Assembly (NCBI GenBank): GCA_047967505.1
Contig: CM106540.1
Direction: 5' to 3' (one strand)
From: Dipteris shenzhenensis
Lineage: Eukaryota > Polypodiophyta > Polypodiopsida > Gleicheniales
Length of the DNA: 64,000 nt
A program made the translations under genes and the position numbers. The notes below the pieces were generated by a model that worked only from the letters and a program-made list of their open reading frames with translations, was not told where the DNA came from and did no database searches. This document shows, piece by piece, positions 10,640-21,230 of the stretch. Position 1 is the stretch's first letter. Every line of letters starts with the position of its first letter.

Positions 10640-12890
10640 GCAGATGTAGAAAAGCAACCAAAGAGAGTAAGAGTAATGAATGAAGATGTTATGCTAAAAG
10701 AAATGCAATCTACATGTTGCAAGTGAACTTGTATGCATTCCATTAACTTACTTGACATCAAGGGATGTAGAGAACATGTGTGGCAAAGAAGAGGGAGCAA
10801 AAGAAATGAATACCTACTCATGAGGCTCTCTTGCTTTTTGGTAAATGACACAAAAAACCAAAACAGATAAAACCTTGTATAAATGGAAAAAGTATTTGCA
10901 ATAATGCATATTGCATTACTATAGGATTATCACATGGCACATATTGGGATTTGGCTAACAAAGAAAAGTATGGAGTAAAGTTTAACATTCATGGAAATAT
11001 AGGAAGGCCCAAAATAAGAACCTCGATGGTCCCGACAACAACAATTTGAAAAGACTACATTTTTTAAAATGCTTTACCTCCACCCTATCTATCTGAAATG
11101 CATCTTCTGATAGGTTTGACAAAAAAAATAGGTGTTTAAGTATATTGGAGAAACACAGAGGCAAAGAGATAGTGCTTTGACAACTCTTGAAAATTTGTAT
11201 ACTCTTTGGAAGAAGAGATTTGTACATGTAAAATTCCAAAAAGGAAAAAAATGCCAAAGCGCAGTGATTGTGATGATCTAAAGTGAGCACTTGAGAGTGC
11301 AACATCTCTAGCACAAAGAGAATCATTAAAAAAAAAAGATAACTTCATCATGGTCTTGTTTCACATTCTATACTAAAATATTTATCTTGGAAAGAGCAAG
11401 CTATTTCTCATCCAAATGAGTACTTGTGCATTATTGTAGATGGTATGGTATGGATGAGAACACAACAACATTACGTCGATTCATTAATACTCCATCTAAG
11501 ATACAAGGAAAATACTTTTTGAAGACACATCTATGTGGAGTGTTAGAGCATGGATTTAAGTTTTTTGCAGACATATGGATTGATTCCTTGCATCTACATG
11601 ATAGCAATCAAGTTGTAACGTCAGTTATGAAGGCAATTCATAGTGTACATGCAGAAAAAGGTCACCTACCAGCAAATTTGAGAATACAAGAAGACAATTG
11701 TGGACGAGAGAATAAGAATGTACTCTTTTTTGCATTTTGCTCAATGCTAATCTCTCATCAAAGCTTCAATGAGATTGAAGTTGGGATTTTTTTGGTTGGA
11801 CACACACATGAGGATATCAATCATGTTTTTAGCACAGTCTCAAGAGAGCTAAAACACAAGAACATGGAGTCGGATGGATGACTTGATAAGAAAATGTGGG
11901 AGGCAAGTTGGTAGCTGCAAGGAGGTACAGTATGCTCCATGGTTGAAAGGATGTATGATTGGAAGAGCTTTATTCTACATTTCATACAAAAAGGTGGTGA
12001 TGCCCTGATTGGTCATAACGCTCCACACTACTTTTGCTTTTTCTTAAAGGATGAAAAACCAATGATGCAGTGGCAACACTATTCTCATGATACAACTTGG
12101 GAACCCGAAGAATCTTACTGTCTCTTAACTTCAATTCCAAGCAAAGAAATGCATCCAGTATGAGCTCCTTTAAAAGAATTCAGCGAGAAATCTAAAGGTG
12201 AAATAGAAGGCTTAAAATTATTTATTACATACAAAGAGGAAATGCTTTGTAGATTTCATAAAGCCCTCTTGGAAGGAACACACTGCTATTGTAATTAAGA
12301 AGACCTATCAATTGATAAAGGACCTTGAGAAAATGTGAGCAGATGATGCTAAGGTAAAACGGCCTTTATTTTGGCCAAAGGTTGGTAACAACTTGCGCCC
12401 ATCGTTTGATGTCTTTGAAAATGAGTTTGTTTCGCTACTCCCATGTCCATATTGTGGACCAAGGAAGAGAGAGTTTATGTTAGAAGTAGACATAGACATC
12501 GATCTTTTTGTTGCAATTTGATCATCCGATGAGCATGAGAATGTTTTCTGATTTGCAAAAGTGGTGGATGTGAGCATGGATGAGCAAGGAAAAGTTGCAA
12601 CATTTACAATACTATGGTATGAGCCAAGGGGTAGGAAGGAGAACCAGGATAACAATGCATTGTATATTGGGGCTATTTGAAAGAGGAATGGGTCCCAAAC
12701 ATGATGAAGCAGTTTCAAAGCTTTCCACAGAGACAGTCATAGTATCCTGGAAATCAAGGACAAAGAAAACAAGGAAGCACATGGGATATGATATAGAAGA
12801 AAAAATAAGAATACTGCTACCAATTATTTCACACATTACAGAGTTTTTGAAGATGCTTGCTAAGGAGGAAGTAGAATGAGAAAACGCAAA
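10640..12890 (+). pseudogene. DUF7869-like transposase-type gene, frameshifted
   Basis: The best-preserved block is 11426-11880, plus 11939-12163. It carries the motif trio I associate with DUF7869 proteins: an IIVDGMD-type aspartate near 11435, QEDNCGRENKN (about 11685-11720), and VGHTHEDINHVFS (about 11796-11835). Spacing and acidic residues resemble an RNase H-like DDE fold; that is inference. Upstream fragments (about 11180-11280) hold LWKKRFVHVKF. Downstream, 12545-12660 reads VDVSMDEQGKVATF and the next frame continues to 12879. A 5-bp tandem duplication (ggtatggtat, about 11442-11451) breaks the frame at the GMD motif, and stops separate the later blocks. It is a dead copy of a probable transposon gene. 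The family name is from memory. Confidence 0.5.
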
Positions 12891-12899
12891 TGAAGAATG

Positions 12900-13555
12900 C
12901 CCATGACAATACCATTCAAGCATCAACAAAGACTCTAGATAATGGTGTTCTGATGAGATTGAATGAGGATGGCATCCAAGCAACAAGTAACGATAAATTG
13001 GACATTCAAACAAAAAAGTGTTAGGATTTCCCATTTGTACTTAACACATTTGTCAAGGCAGAATTCAGTTATTGAGAAGGATGCATGTCACACTCCTTTT
13101 TACAAAGACTCATGGAGAGCAATATTTCCTATAAACCTATGATAATCTAAAATTGCAAGCATAGCTATTACTTTTTTTGGAGCACATTTAAAGAGTCTTC
13201 CATGTCTCTTGTCTATTTTAACCTTAAAATTTTTTGGGACTTCAAGAGTGTTATAGTTTTCTACATCAAATTTTAAGTGCATTCTTTTGGATTAAATAAT
13301 ATTAATAAGTGTTTACTTTGAAAGTGATTTTTCATGGATTTAAATTAATAACTCATGATTATTTTAAAACATGAATAGGATTGTTAAAAACAAGAAGTAC
13401 AAAAGTAGGATTTAATCGAAGTTTTTGCTTTAGTAGTGCACCATTATAGAGACAGATTGTGAAATTTATTATGTGGAAATGACAATGCCAAAAGTGAACT
13501 TTTGATTCTCGAATGAGATTTTCATAAAGTAAACTTTTCATTTGGAAAGGATTTT
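12900..13555. other. No gene seen; spacer before the Helitron 3' side
   Basis: AT-rich sequence with only short, unconvincing ORFs (such as 13100-13282 minus). The Helitron 3' terminus (CTRR preceded by a hairpin, on minus) should lie here, but I could not identify it confidently by eye. Confidence 0.35.
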
Positions 13556-13560
13556 TGGGA

Positions 13561-13985
13561 TTATTCCAAGAGTAGACATATGAGTCCAAAATTAATGAAA
13601 TAAGTGTTGAGCATGCTTGTTTTTCCTCTTGGTGCTTTGTAGACATTTATAATGGCTACATGTTTAGCTGTGGGCATTTCTAGCAATGTGAAGAGGCAAC
13701 CACATCCGTCCTTGTAAATGTTTGTGGAATGTGTGATGGAAATGCCATGCTTAATGAAGTATGTGGCCATGACCGATCCTTGGGTTATTGCGATGTGGCA
13801 AAATCCTAACAAGATTGCATTGCTAATGTCATGTTTGTGTGTTTCTTGGAGGCATAGTATAGTCGCATCCATAATGGCTTGGCATTGTAGTATGTCTTCT
13901 TTGTGGCATTGGAAAGACCTAATGTTTAAACTTTGTATTGTTTTGGTAGCTTGATTTGTTTTTGGAAGGTTTTGTTTTTCAAAAG
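13561..13985 (-). pseudogene. Endonuclease/exonuclease/phosphatase-like domain fused behind the Helitron helicase
   Basis: The ORF 13561-14235 runs without interruption from the helicase end into a domain starting LNIRSFQCHKEDI, with TILCLQETHKHD and IINVYKAPRGKTS. These are the N-terminal metal-binding motifs of the AP-endonuclease-like fold. The ORF stops before the catalytic C-terminal histidine region, so the domain is truncated. Helentron/Helitron2 elements are known for such a C-terminal endonuclease. Confidence 0.6.
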
Positions 13986-13989
13986 GACA

Positions 13990-15600
13990 TGGGTGCTCTA
14001 TTTGTAAATGCTCAATTTCGTGGAGAACTGTTATGTCTACCTTCACGTGTTTTGAGTCAATTTTGTGTAGTAGATATAGTCCTTGCGGGTCGCGCACTCG
14101 TGAAAGTGCTATGTACAACAGACCATCTGTCCTAATGTTTATGGTGTCAAACACGAGGGAGTCCATTGTGAGGCCTTGCGATTGGTGGATTGCTCGTGCT
14201 GTAGCTAGTTGGACCGAGAACTGTCCTAGTTGCACTATTAAGATGGTTGTTCCCTATTTGGAACTCCCTTGTTATTTTTGCTCTTGGTGTCCATTGAGGG
14301 ATGTTTGGTCGCTCTATTTGTTGTTCATTTGTGCACGTGTTCTTTCTCTAGTTTTTGTGTCCACAAATTCAACCCACAGTGTCTTACTATTGGTGTCGTT
14401 TTGTGACCCTCTGTATGTTCCCTCTGCTCCATTGACTATGTTGTCTCACTGATGTCCAGATTCTCAAAACATGTTTCAAAAATCATCCCTTCCTTGGGGT
14501 TTTTAGCTATGTGTGAATTCCTGCTGTCATTTTTGGGTTTGCTGGGATGATCTTATTGTTTAGCTGAATGTTTTGTGCTTATGGTCAATGGCATTGAAGA
14601 TTTTAAGCATTTTTTTTAGTGTTTGGAAGACGTAGTTGTTGTGGTTGTATTTTGTTGTGTTTGTGTAGAACAAGTGCAGGACTTTGTGCTTCTTAGGGAC
14701 TGGCATTCCGTAGGTGTCGTTCATTATGTCAATGTCCTCGACTGTTTGTTCCCTAATGTGGATCTTGTTTAGCAAGTAGAGGAACGGCCCTTCTTCCTGT
14801 TGCATGGGTCGGTGCAGTTCATAGAAGTAGATTTGTGTTTCCTAGCAAGAGCACATTCCCGATGCCTCTTTGGATTGTTGTGAGAATATCCAAGCATCCT
14901 TCACTTGGCTTCAATTGGTAGAGATCACAAGAGAGTAATATGTCCACTCCCCCAAATGGTTCATCGTGGTTATGCTTCAACTCACGCATGCACATGTCGA
15001 CTGTGCTGTAAATGTGTTTAGCCCTACCATTGAGATTTCATTAATCACCACAAGCTCGATGTCATTATATAGAGCGAAAAGCATTTGTAGCTTATCTGTG
15101 CCTAGGTATATGCATTTGTTAGCAGAGGTAGGTGTAAGGCTACATGGATTGTGTTTCTGTTAATCTCTCTTGCGGCTTTTCCTATGTAATCTAGAAGGAC
15201 AACCCTTGGCAACTCAAGTTCTACTTTTTCTTTGTGATTGTATATCCGGTGTAGATCTTGGATAATGACTATCAAGGTGCCATGCATGTGCTACTCATGC
15301 TTGCCCCCCATCGCATGTAGTTTGATATTATGTCGAGAAGAAAATGTATGTGCTTGATGGGTCCATGTTTTTTAGGATAGACCTCCTTTTCAAGAGCAAT
15401 GTATGGTCCTCTGGACTACTTGCATTTATGTAGACAAATGCCCTCGTGATGACTGATGAAAGAGGTAGTGATAGGAAAAGGTATACTGCTTGTTGTGCAC
15501 TTATGTGTTGGGTGTTCAATATCACATTTCCGACGTTGCAAATTCTTTCATTAGCTGGACTCTTGCTTTGGATACTTTTTGCAATTGCTTCCTTCACTGC
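13990..15600 (-). pseudogene. Helitron Pif1-type helicase region
   Basis: The fragment 15328-15597 holds NTQHISAQQAVYLFLSLPLS, typical of the segment between Rep and helicase. The helicase follows. A Walker B-like VVINEISMVG lies at about 15022-15053, with Asn replacing the usual Asp before Glu. A DLYQLKP segment follows in a shifted frame. Then come 14560-14805 (LNKIHIREQTVEDIDIMND) and the C-terminal motifs in 13990-14235 (RAIHQSQGLTMD, YIALSRVRDPQGLYL). The helicase would unwind donor DNA. At least four frame breaks are visible. Confidence 0.7.
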
Positions 15601-15665
15601 GTCATGTGTGTCCCTGTCGATTTTGATAATGTATGATTAGTTGTGCGAGGTTGTGCCATGAGGGT

Positions 15666-16565
15666 TTAGAACAAACTAGATATTGGTGTTTGCCCCCCCA
15701 TAGTTATGTCATCTTCTCGTTGAAATTGTTGGTGTATATGTCCCTCAATTATCTTCTTAGGAAGATTGTAGGTTGTTGAATGCTTGAGTGCAACACTAGT
15801 ATGTATTCCTCTTCCAGCATTTCTGTCATGGCAAGGAATGTTTTGAAATCCAAAGACATTGTGTGTTCTTGCAAGATAATATTTGATATTGTTTTCCATT
15901 GTTTCCTTTTCTCTCTTCGCTATAACATGTCTTGCAGAGGGCACAACACCTAGGTGTGACCCATGGGTGGCCAAGGGAAGTTGAACCTACAATGTTGATG
16001 CTTCTTTGTGCATGTTTTCATGTGCTTATGTGTTTGGATGTCTTTTAGCATATCTAGCAACTTCAAACTGTGTGTTGTAATACATTTGTCTAAAAATACC
16101 TCAATCTCCTCATCATCTATTTGCTCCAGAACCGAGTTATTTTTTATCCACATTAAGCCGTGAATGTGTTGGCTTCCTCTGTTCTAGAACTATGTCACAT
16201 GAAGAAGAAGTCGGTTAGGGGGCTCAAAATGGTATTGTCATAATGAAGCAATGTTTTCAGTGCTTGGAAGCTCTAGTGACGGGGTCTGACCTGATCATGT
16301 GTTGGAGGTTTGCAGGACCTTGCAGATCTTATTGGCCTTCCCTTTTGTCACTCAAGGATTCTATGCATTCATTCAATGGGCCCCAACATTTCTCAGCTGT
16401 GGCGGCGAGCATCACGAAAAAGGTCGGAGGCCCTAGTTGGCATAGTATCACAAACTTATTTTGTTTGAGCTTGTGTTTGTAGTAAGTAGAGGTCTGTAGG
16501 CATTTGAAATCTTTGTATCCTATGTTGGATTGGAGTATCTGTTCAATGTTTGTGTCCACCGGCAC
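15666..16565 (-). pseudogene. Helitron Rep (HUH nuclease) region
   Basis: On minus from 16565 the fragment contains LGPPTFFVMLAATA, the Helitron N-terminal signature. It is followed near 16150-16185 by RGSQHIHGLMW, which is the HUH metal-binding motif (two His around a hydrophobic residue). The Gln codon usually just before this motif is a TAG here (about 16185). Next come HQHCRFNFPWPP (about 15970-16010) and the YYLARTHNVFGF region near 15890, where the catalytic tyrosine would be expected. Rep nicks and joins one DNA strand in rolling-circle transposition. The frame is interrupted at least twice, so no active enzyme is made. Confidence 0.7.
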
Positions 16566-16639
16566 TGTTCTTGCTTGAAGCTTTATTCCCTACATGCTAA
16601 ACACATGATTGGTTGGTATGCTTTTACTTCTTTGATATA

Positions 16640-18300
16640 GTCAGAAAGCACCCCTAATATTGCTTTTAGAAATTCCATTGGCAAAAAGAATAATGCTTCT
16701 AGCACTTTTTAAATATAAGAAGGATTAAAAGCACAATATATTTGTACACCTATGCTTTGGGCACCCTAAATTATTCCCTCATAGTAGTGTTCATGGACAT
16801 TGCGTTTTGGTCCACTCAATCATGCTTACACCCTGCACAAGCTGTGCTTTGCGCATCCGAACCCAACATGCGCATATCACCTATCGAACCAGTTTCTTCA
16901 TAGTTGTAAAAAAAATATTCTCTATGCAAAATGCAAACTATCAATCCATATGTTTAAGCTCCCATTTCGTAATGTCTTGGTAAGTCATTGTCGTGGCAGT
17001 GTTTAAGCATGTTATCGCCCATAAAACAGTGTGGGGAATGCAACCTCTTTGCAATGCTTGTCAAAGAAAAGGCTCAGAGGTCTTAAACCCTCTGATGGGG
17101 CAACAACAATAGTTTGGTCTTGCAAAAGTCTACTACATGTTGTGCCGTGTATATTCCATGCACAAATGTGTCTGTTCTTACATCACCCTCATCCGTGCCA
17201 TCTTGCCGGTCTTTCTATGCCTCATCTTTCTTCTTCTCCTCTATTCTTCCACTTCTTCTTCTCATCCTCTACATCTTCTTCTTTCTTCCATCTTCCTTTT
17301 CTCTCTTTCTCGCTTCTTCCATTAGGGGAGAATTGGGGTCTCAAAAGGGCCTTAAGGAATGTATTAAGAAATGGATTAAGCTAAGACCAAGTGAACCCAC
17401 TATGGCAACCCATGGGCTAAGGGTCCCCTAGCATTTACTCAATTGGCATGGGTACCTTTATTTTGAAATTGATCAACGTTGGCCCTTAGATGGAGGTGGA
17501 TGGTGGATGAATCAAAGGCCTAGGATGCTCAAATTGGTGGGAGGCACCTTTGATGGGCTCCAAACTGGCAAAGGTTGAAAAAAAAGAGGTGTAATACAGA
17601 GGGAGAGGTTGCCATTTGTCGTGGACCATTAGACATTGGATAGATCTAATGGTAGAGATCAAAAGATCAAATGAAGGGCATAGATTGAGGCACATTTTGG
17701 AGGGTGTAGATGGAGGCATTGAGATCAATGGTTGAGATTCAGGCGCATAATGGAGGGTGTGGATTTGAGCACCTTTTTCTTGCATCTCCACCCTTGTATC
17801 TCCTTGAGATCAATGGCCTAGATTCCAACACCTTTTCCTTGCATCTCCACCCTTAGATCTATTTCTAGATGGATGGCTTAAAATGAGGCCCCTTCTCTTT
17901 TGATCTCATCCATTAGATCCCTACCATTTTCAAGAATTTAGATTTGATCCTTCTATCCTTTGATGGTATCCATTGGAACTACACCCTGATCTAAAGGCTT
18001 GGAGTGTTCTACGACAAATTTGAATATATCCCTTAGATTGTAGATGAGATCAATGGCTCGGAGTGAAGATCACATGTCTAAATCATGGGTGAGAGGTCTC
18101 CCCACCCATGAATGCTCAACATGTCCTTTTGTACACCTCAATGTACCATTGCCCCACACAAAGGAGTACTCTCATTAGTAGACCTCAAATCCCTCTCTAA
18201 TCCCTTGAAATTAGGAAACACTAATTGGACGCCCTTTTGAGACCCCAAATCTCCTATAATGCTTTCTTCTTATTCCTCTTCTCCTTCTTATTCATTTGAG
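16640..18300. other. No gene recognised; low-complexity and short duplicated phrases
   Basis: Between 17190 and 17325 the plus strand is CT-rich, which explains the overlapping ORFs there. Between 17760 and 17870 a phrase of about 57 bp (ttgcatctccaccctt...) occurs twice. Nothing with a protein signature was seen. Confidence 0.4.
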
Positions 18301-18600
18301 ACGATTTGGGAGTTTGGTGCTCTCGGGTTTTAGAGTTTAGGGGGTTTGGGAAACTTAGGAGATTTTGGGGGGGGGGTGGTTGGGGAGTTTAAGGGGATTT
18401 TAGGGGTTTAAGGTGCTTTGGGAGTTTAATGTTTAAGGGTTTTTGGGAGGAGGAGGCTTTAGAGGGTTTTAAGAGAGTTTTGGGAGTTTAAGGAGGTTTT
18501 GGGGGCTTAATGGGGTTTAGGAGGTTTAGGTTTTAGGGGGGGAGGGGAAGGGGTGGAAGTTTGAGGGGCTTTTGGGGGTTGTGTGATATTTTGGGTCTTT
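18300..18600 (+). repeat. G-rich tract of degenerate TTTAGGG-like repeats
   Basis: The plus strand consists of G runs separated by TTTA, TTTT or AGTTTAA (for example ttaggggtttaagg, gtttaggaggtttagg). It resembles a heavily degenerate plant telomere repeat and has many G runs capable of forming quadruplexes. It abuts the left edge of the third TNP2 copy. It could equally be an interstitial telomeric remnant or an independent G-rich minisatellite. Confidence 0.55.
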
Positions 18601-18619
18601 AACTTGACTACGTTGCGAT

Positions 18620-21230
18620 GGTTTTTGATGTGTTCATGTGGAGAGGATGAGTTGTGATAGCTCATCGGGTGTGGGGGCACCCCTCAGAACGTTGTATTGT
18701 CACGCGTCACCTGCATGTGTATGGAGAGGTGCCACCTATAGAGGATATTGGTTGCCATGCTAGTGGATCATAGATAAGCCAATGGTAGTTGAGTAATTCA
18801 TGAATATTTATATTGTGTGCATATTGCACACACTAACCTTGTGTCATTATATAGGATGAGGAGAGCAATGAGGAAGCGCATGCACCACTACCACACATCA
18901 AGCCAGATGATCCTCTAGATGAGGACCGAGGGTATGGTGAACATGATCAATTACATTTGTGGAGGACTTCATGACATTAGATAGGGGTGAGATGTTTGAG
19001 TGTGAGACCGTCCGTGATGTGAGGTTTGGCATCAACACGCTTGTATGATGGTGCTAGGATGACAAAACTATGAGTTTGCCTCTTGATCTTGAATTTGAAG
19101 GCAAATTATGGCTAGTCATACACAAGTGTCTCAACCTTGATGAGGTTAATGCGAATCATGTTTGGATCTTAATTGTTTGAAAGTTCCTCATTCTTAGTAT
19201 CTCGTTCCTAATTGTTTTAATTAGTATCTCATTATTAAGGTTTCTTAGATATGAAAATTGCAATAAGTTCCTTCGAAAGATATTTCATGTCCCTAATAAT
19301 ATGCCCACTTCCAAAGACGAAGTAAAGAAGATGTTGGTAATAGTTGGGATGGATTACGACACCATCTATGCTTGGCTTAATGATTGCATTTTGTTTAATC
19401 TTGAGTATGGAAATTTGGTTAATTGTTCGGAGTGTGGGGCACAACTCTACAGACAGGACTTGCTAGGTGAGAACATCCCAGTAAAGGTATTGACATTTTT
19501 CCATCATCCCTAGGATATAACACTTGTTCAGATGCAAGTCCATTGTGCATTTGATTATGTGGCATGCTATACACTGGTCTAGTGATGAGACTTTGATAAT
19601 CCTTGTACATTGTGTTGCCTAGAAGCACATAGACAACATGTGGCTGGCCTTTTTGAAGGAGTCACACAATTTACATCTCGATCTCACAATGGCTGGCATG
19701 AACCCTTTTGTATTATGCTTGACATCTTGGTCGACATGGCTCATACTATTGGTGAACTACCATATCCCTCCATGGCTAACAATAAAGAGGGACACATCAT
19801 GCTTGCCCTACTTGTGCCATAGAAGTACAAGGCCAAGAATATTGAAAGTGTACATGGCACCCTTGATCGAGGAGCTCTAGACCCTATGGAGGGACATACG
19901 TTTCTTTAATGTTTCTAGGGCTCCGAGGCCAACTTTCCATAGGGGAATTTTGATGTGTACCTTGCACGACTATCCAAGATATGGGGAGTGTGCAAGTACA
20001 TGCTTATGCATGCCTATTGATACTTTCATGCTTTGTGGTGTGATCTATGCATGTCTACAGACCTTTTTGTGCATGCATGTAGTACTTAAAGAAGAAGGGT
20101 ACCATGATTGTCCTATTTGTGGTCCTAGTTTTAATGCAGGACACTCCAAACATATGCACCACTAGCCCGTAGGAAGGCAAGTGACTAGGTTGGAGCCTGA
20201 AGAGACGATAGTGAGGTGACTCCTCTTGGTATGGAATGGTTGTCGATCTTTCATGAGCTTCCATATTGGGGTAAGCTAAAAATAAATCATCTCTTGGATC
20301 CATGCATATGTTCACGAATGTGGGGACTTCTATTGGGGCACACTTGGTTGGCGACAAAGACACAAGGGGACTACGAGAATACTTGCACAAGATGGGTAGG
20401 ATGCCTCACTTATGTCCCCAAGAGTGTGCTCATAGAACCCAAGAGCATAGTTCTACAACCTAAGAGGGTGGTTCAAGAACCCAAGGGCGTCCTCCTAGAA
20501 TTTTTCTCCTAAAGCCACCATGGATCCTTTCCAAGAGAGAGGAGGCAAGGGTCAAGGAGGACATTGTAGATTTTTGAACACCAATAGGACGCGTTGCTTG
20601 AGGGGAGCATTTACAAAGGACAATAAGCTAAGTGGCCTCAAGTACCATGATTGGCATAAGGTCTTACATGTATTTTACATGTTATCTTGAATGCTTAGTA
20701 GAATTAAGATTGTGATGTTTCCATGTAACTATGATTGTGATGCATTGTTAGAGCTCCTTTGTCGCTTGGGTAGTTGATCCTCCCAATTACAGTGCAAGGA
20801 TGCTTAGCAGAAGATGCTAGAAAAGCTAATCTACAAGATCAATGGAATTGTAATGTATGCTTACTATCATATCACCTTGATTATAATTCATACAATTTTA
20901 AATTGAATCTGACATGTGCACATGGAATTGGTGGATCTTGCAAAAATAGATCTTCATATCGAGCATCAAGAGGGATAATATGGACTCCATCAAAGCTATC
21001 TGTTTGCTTGAGGAGCACATTTCGTCAACCAGTATGATGACTCAAGTGCACTTGCTTTGTATATGTAGTTGATGAGGTTGCCATTGTAGGAACCGTTCAT
21101 AGTCATTGGATGTTTTTCCTTGAACAGTTTATGAAAACTTTGAAGGGATTAATAAGCAAAAGAGATAGACCCGAAGCAAGCATGGAAAAGAGGTGGCTTA
21201 TGTAGGAGTGTTTAGTATTCATCATTGAAC
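18620..21230 (+). pseudogene. Third TNP2 transposase copy (copy C), heavily decayed and truncated
   Basis: It aligns by eye with copy A from about 3340 to 5690. The strongest block is 19301-19513, with MPTSKDEVKKML and MDYDTIYAWLNDC, followed by CSECGAQLY. At 19620-19880 it keeps the segment deleted from copy A (HIDNMWLAFLKESHN, then GMNPFVLCL), so copy A's deletion is specific to that copy. Blocks at 20090-20160 (HDCPICGPSF) and 20216-20400 (RLSIFHELPYWGKLKINHLL) follow. At 21000-21230 a DUF4218-like remnant ends abruptly. No terminal repeats or palindromic arrays were seen. It is the oldest copy of the family in the window. Confidence 0.75.

Larger units (their letters stand above)
13561..16640 (-). 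mobile_element. Helitron (rolling-circle transposon) with C-terminal endonuclease, decayed
   Basis: Reading on minus, the order is Helitron N-terminal domain, HUH Rep nuclease, inter-domain segment, Pif1-type helicase, then an apurinic-endonuclease-like domain, all matching Helitron RepHel proteins. Stops and frameshifts break it throughout. The right boundary is approximate, as I could not see a TC...CTRR pair. Most flowering-plant Helitrons lack the endonuclease, so the Helitron2/Helentron branch is the likely affiliation. Confidence 0.7.

Noticed and set aside
17031-17431. Overlapping plus-strand ORFs with hydrophobic stretches
   Set aside because: They come from a CT-rich tract coding Ser/Leu/Phe in every frame.
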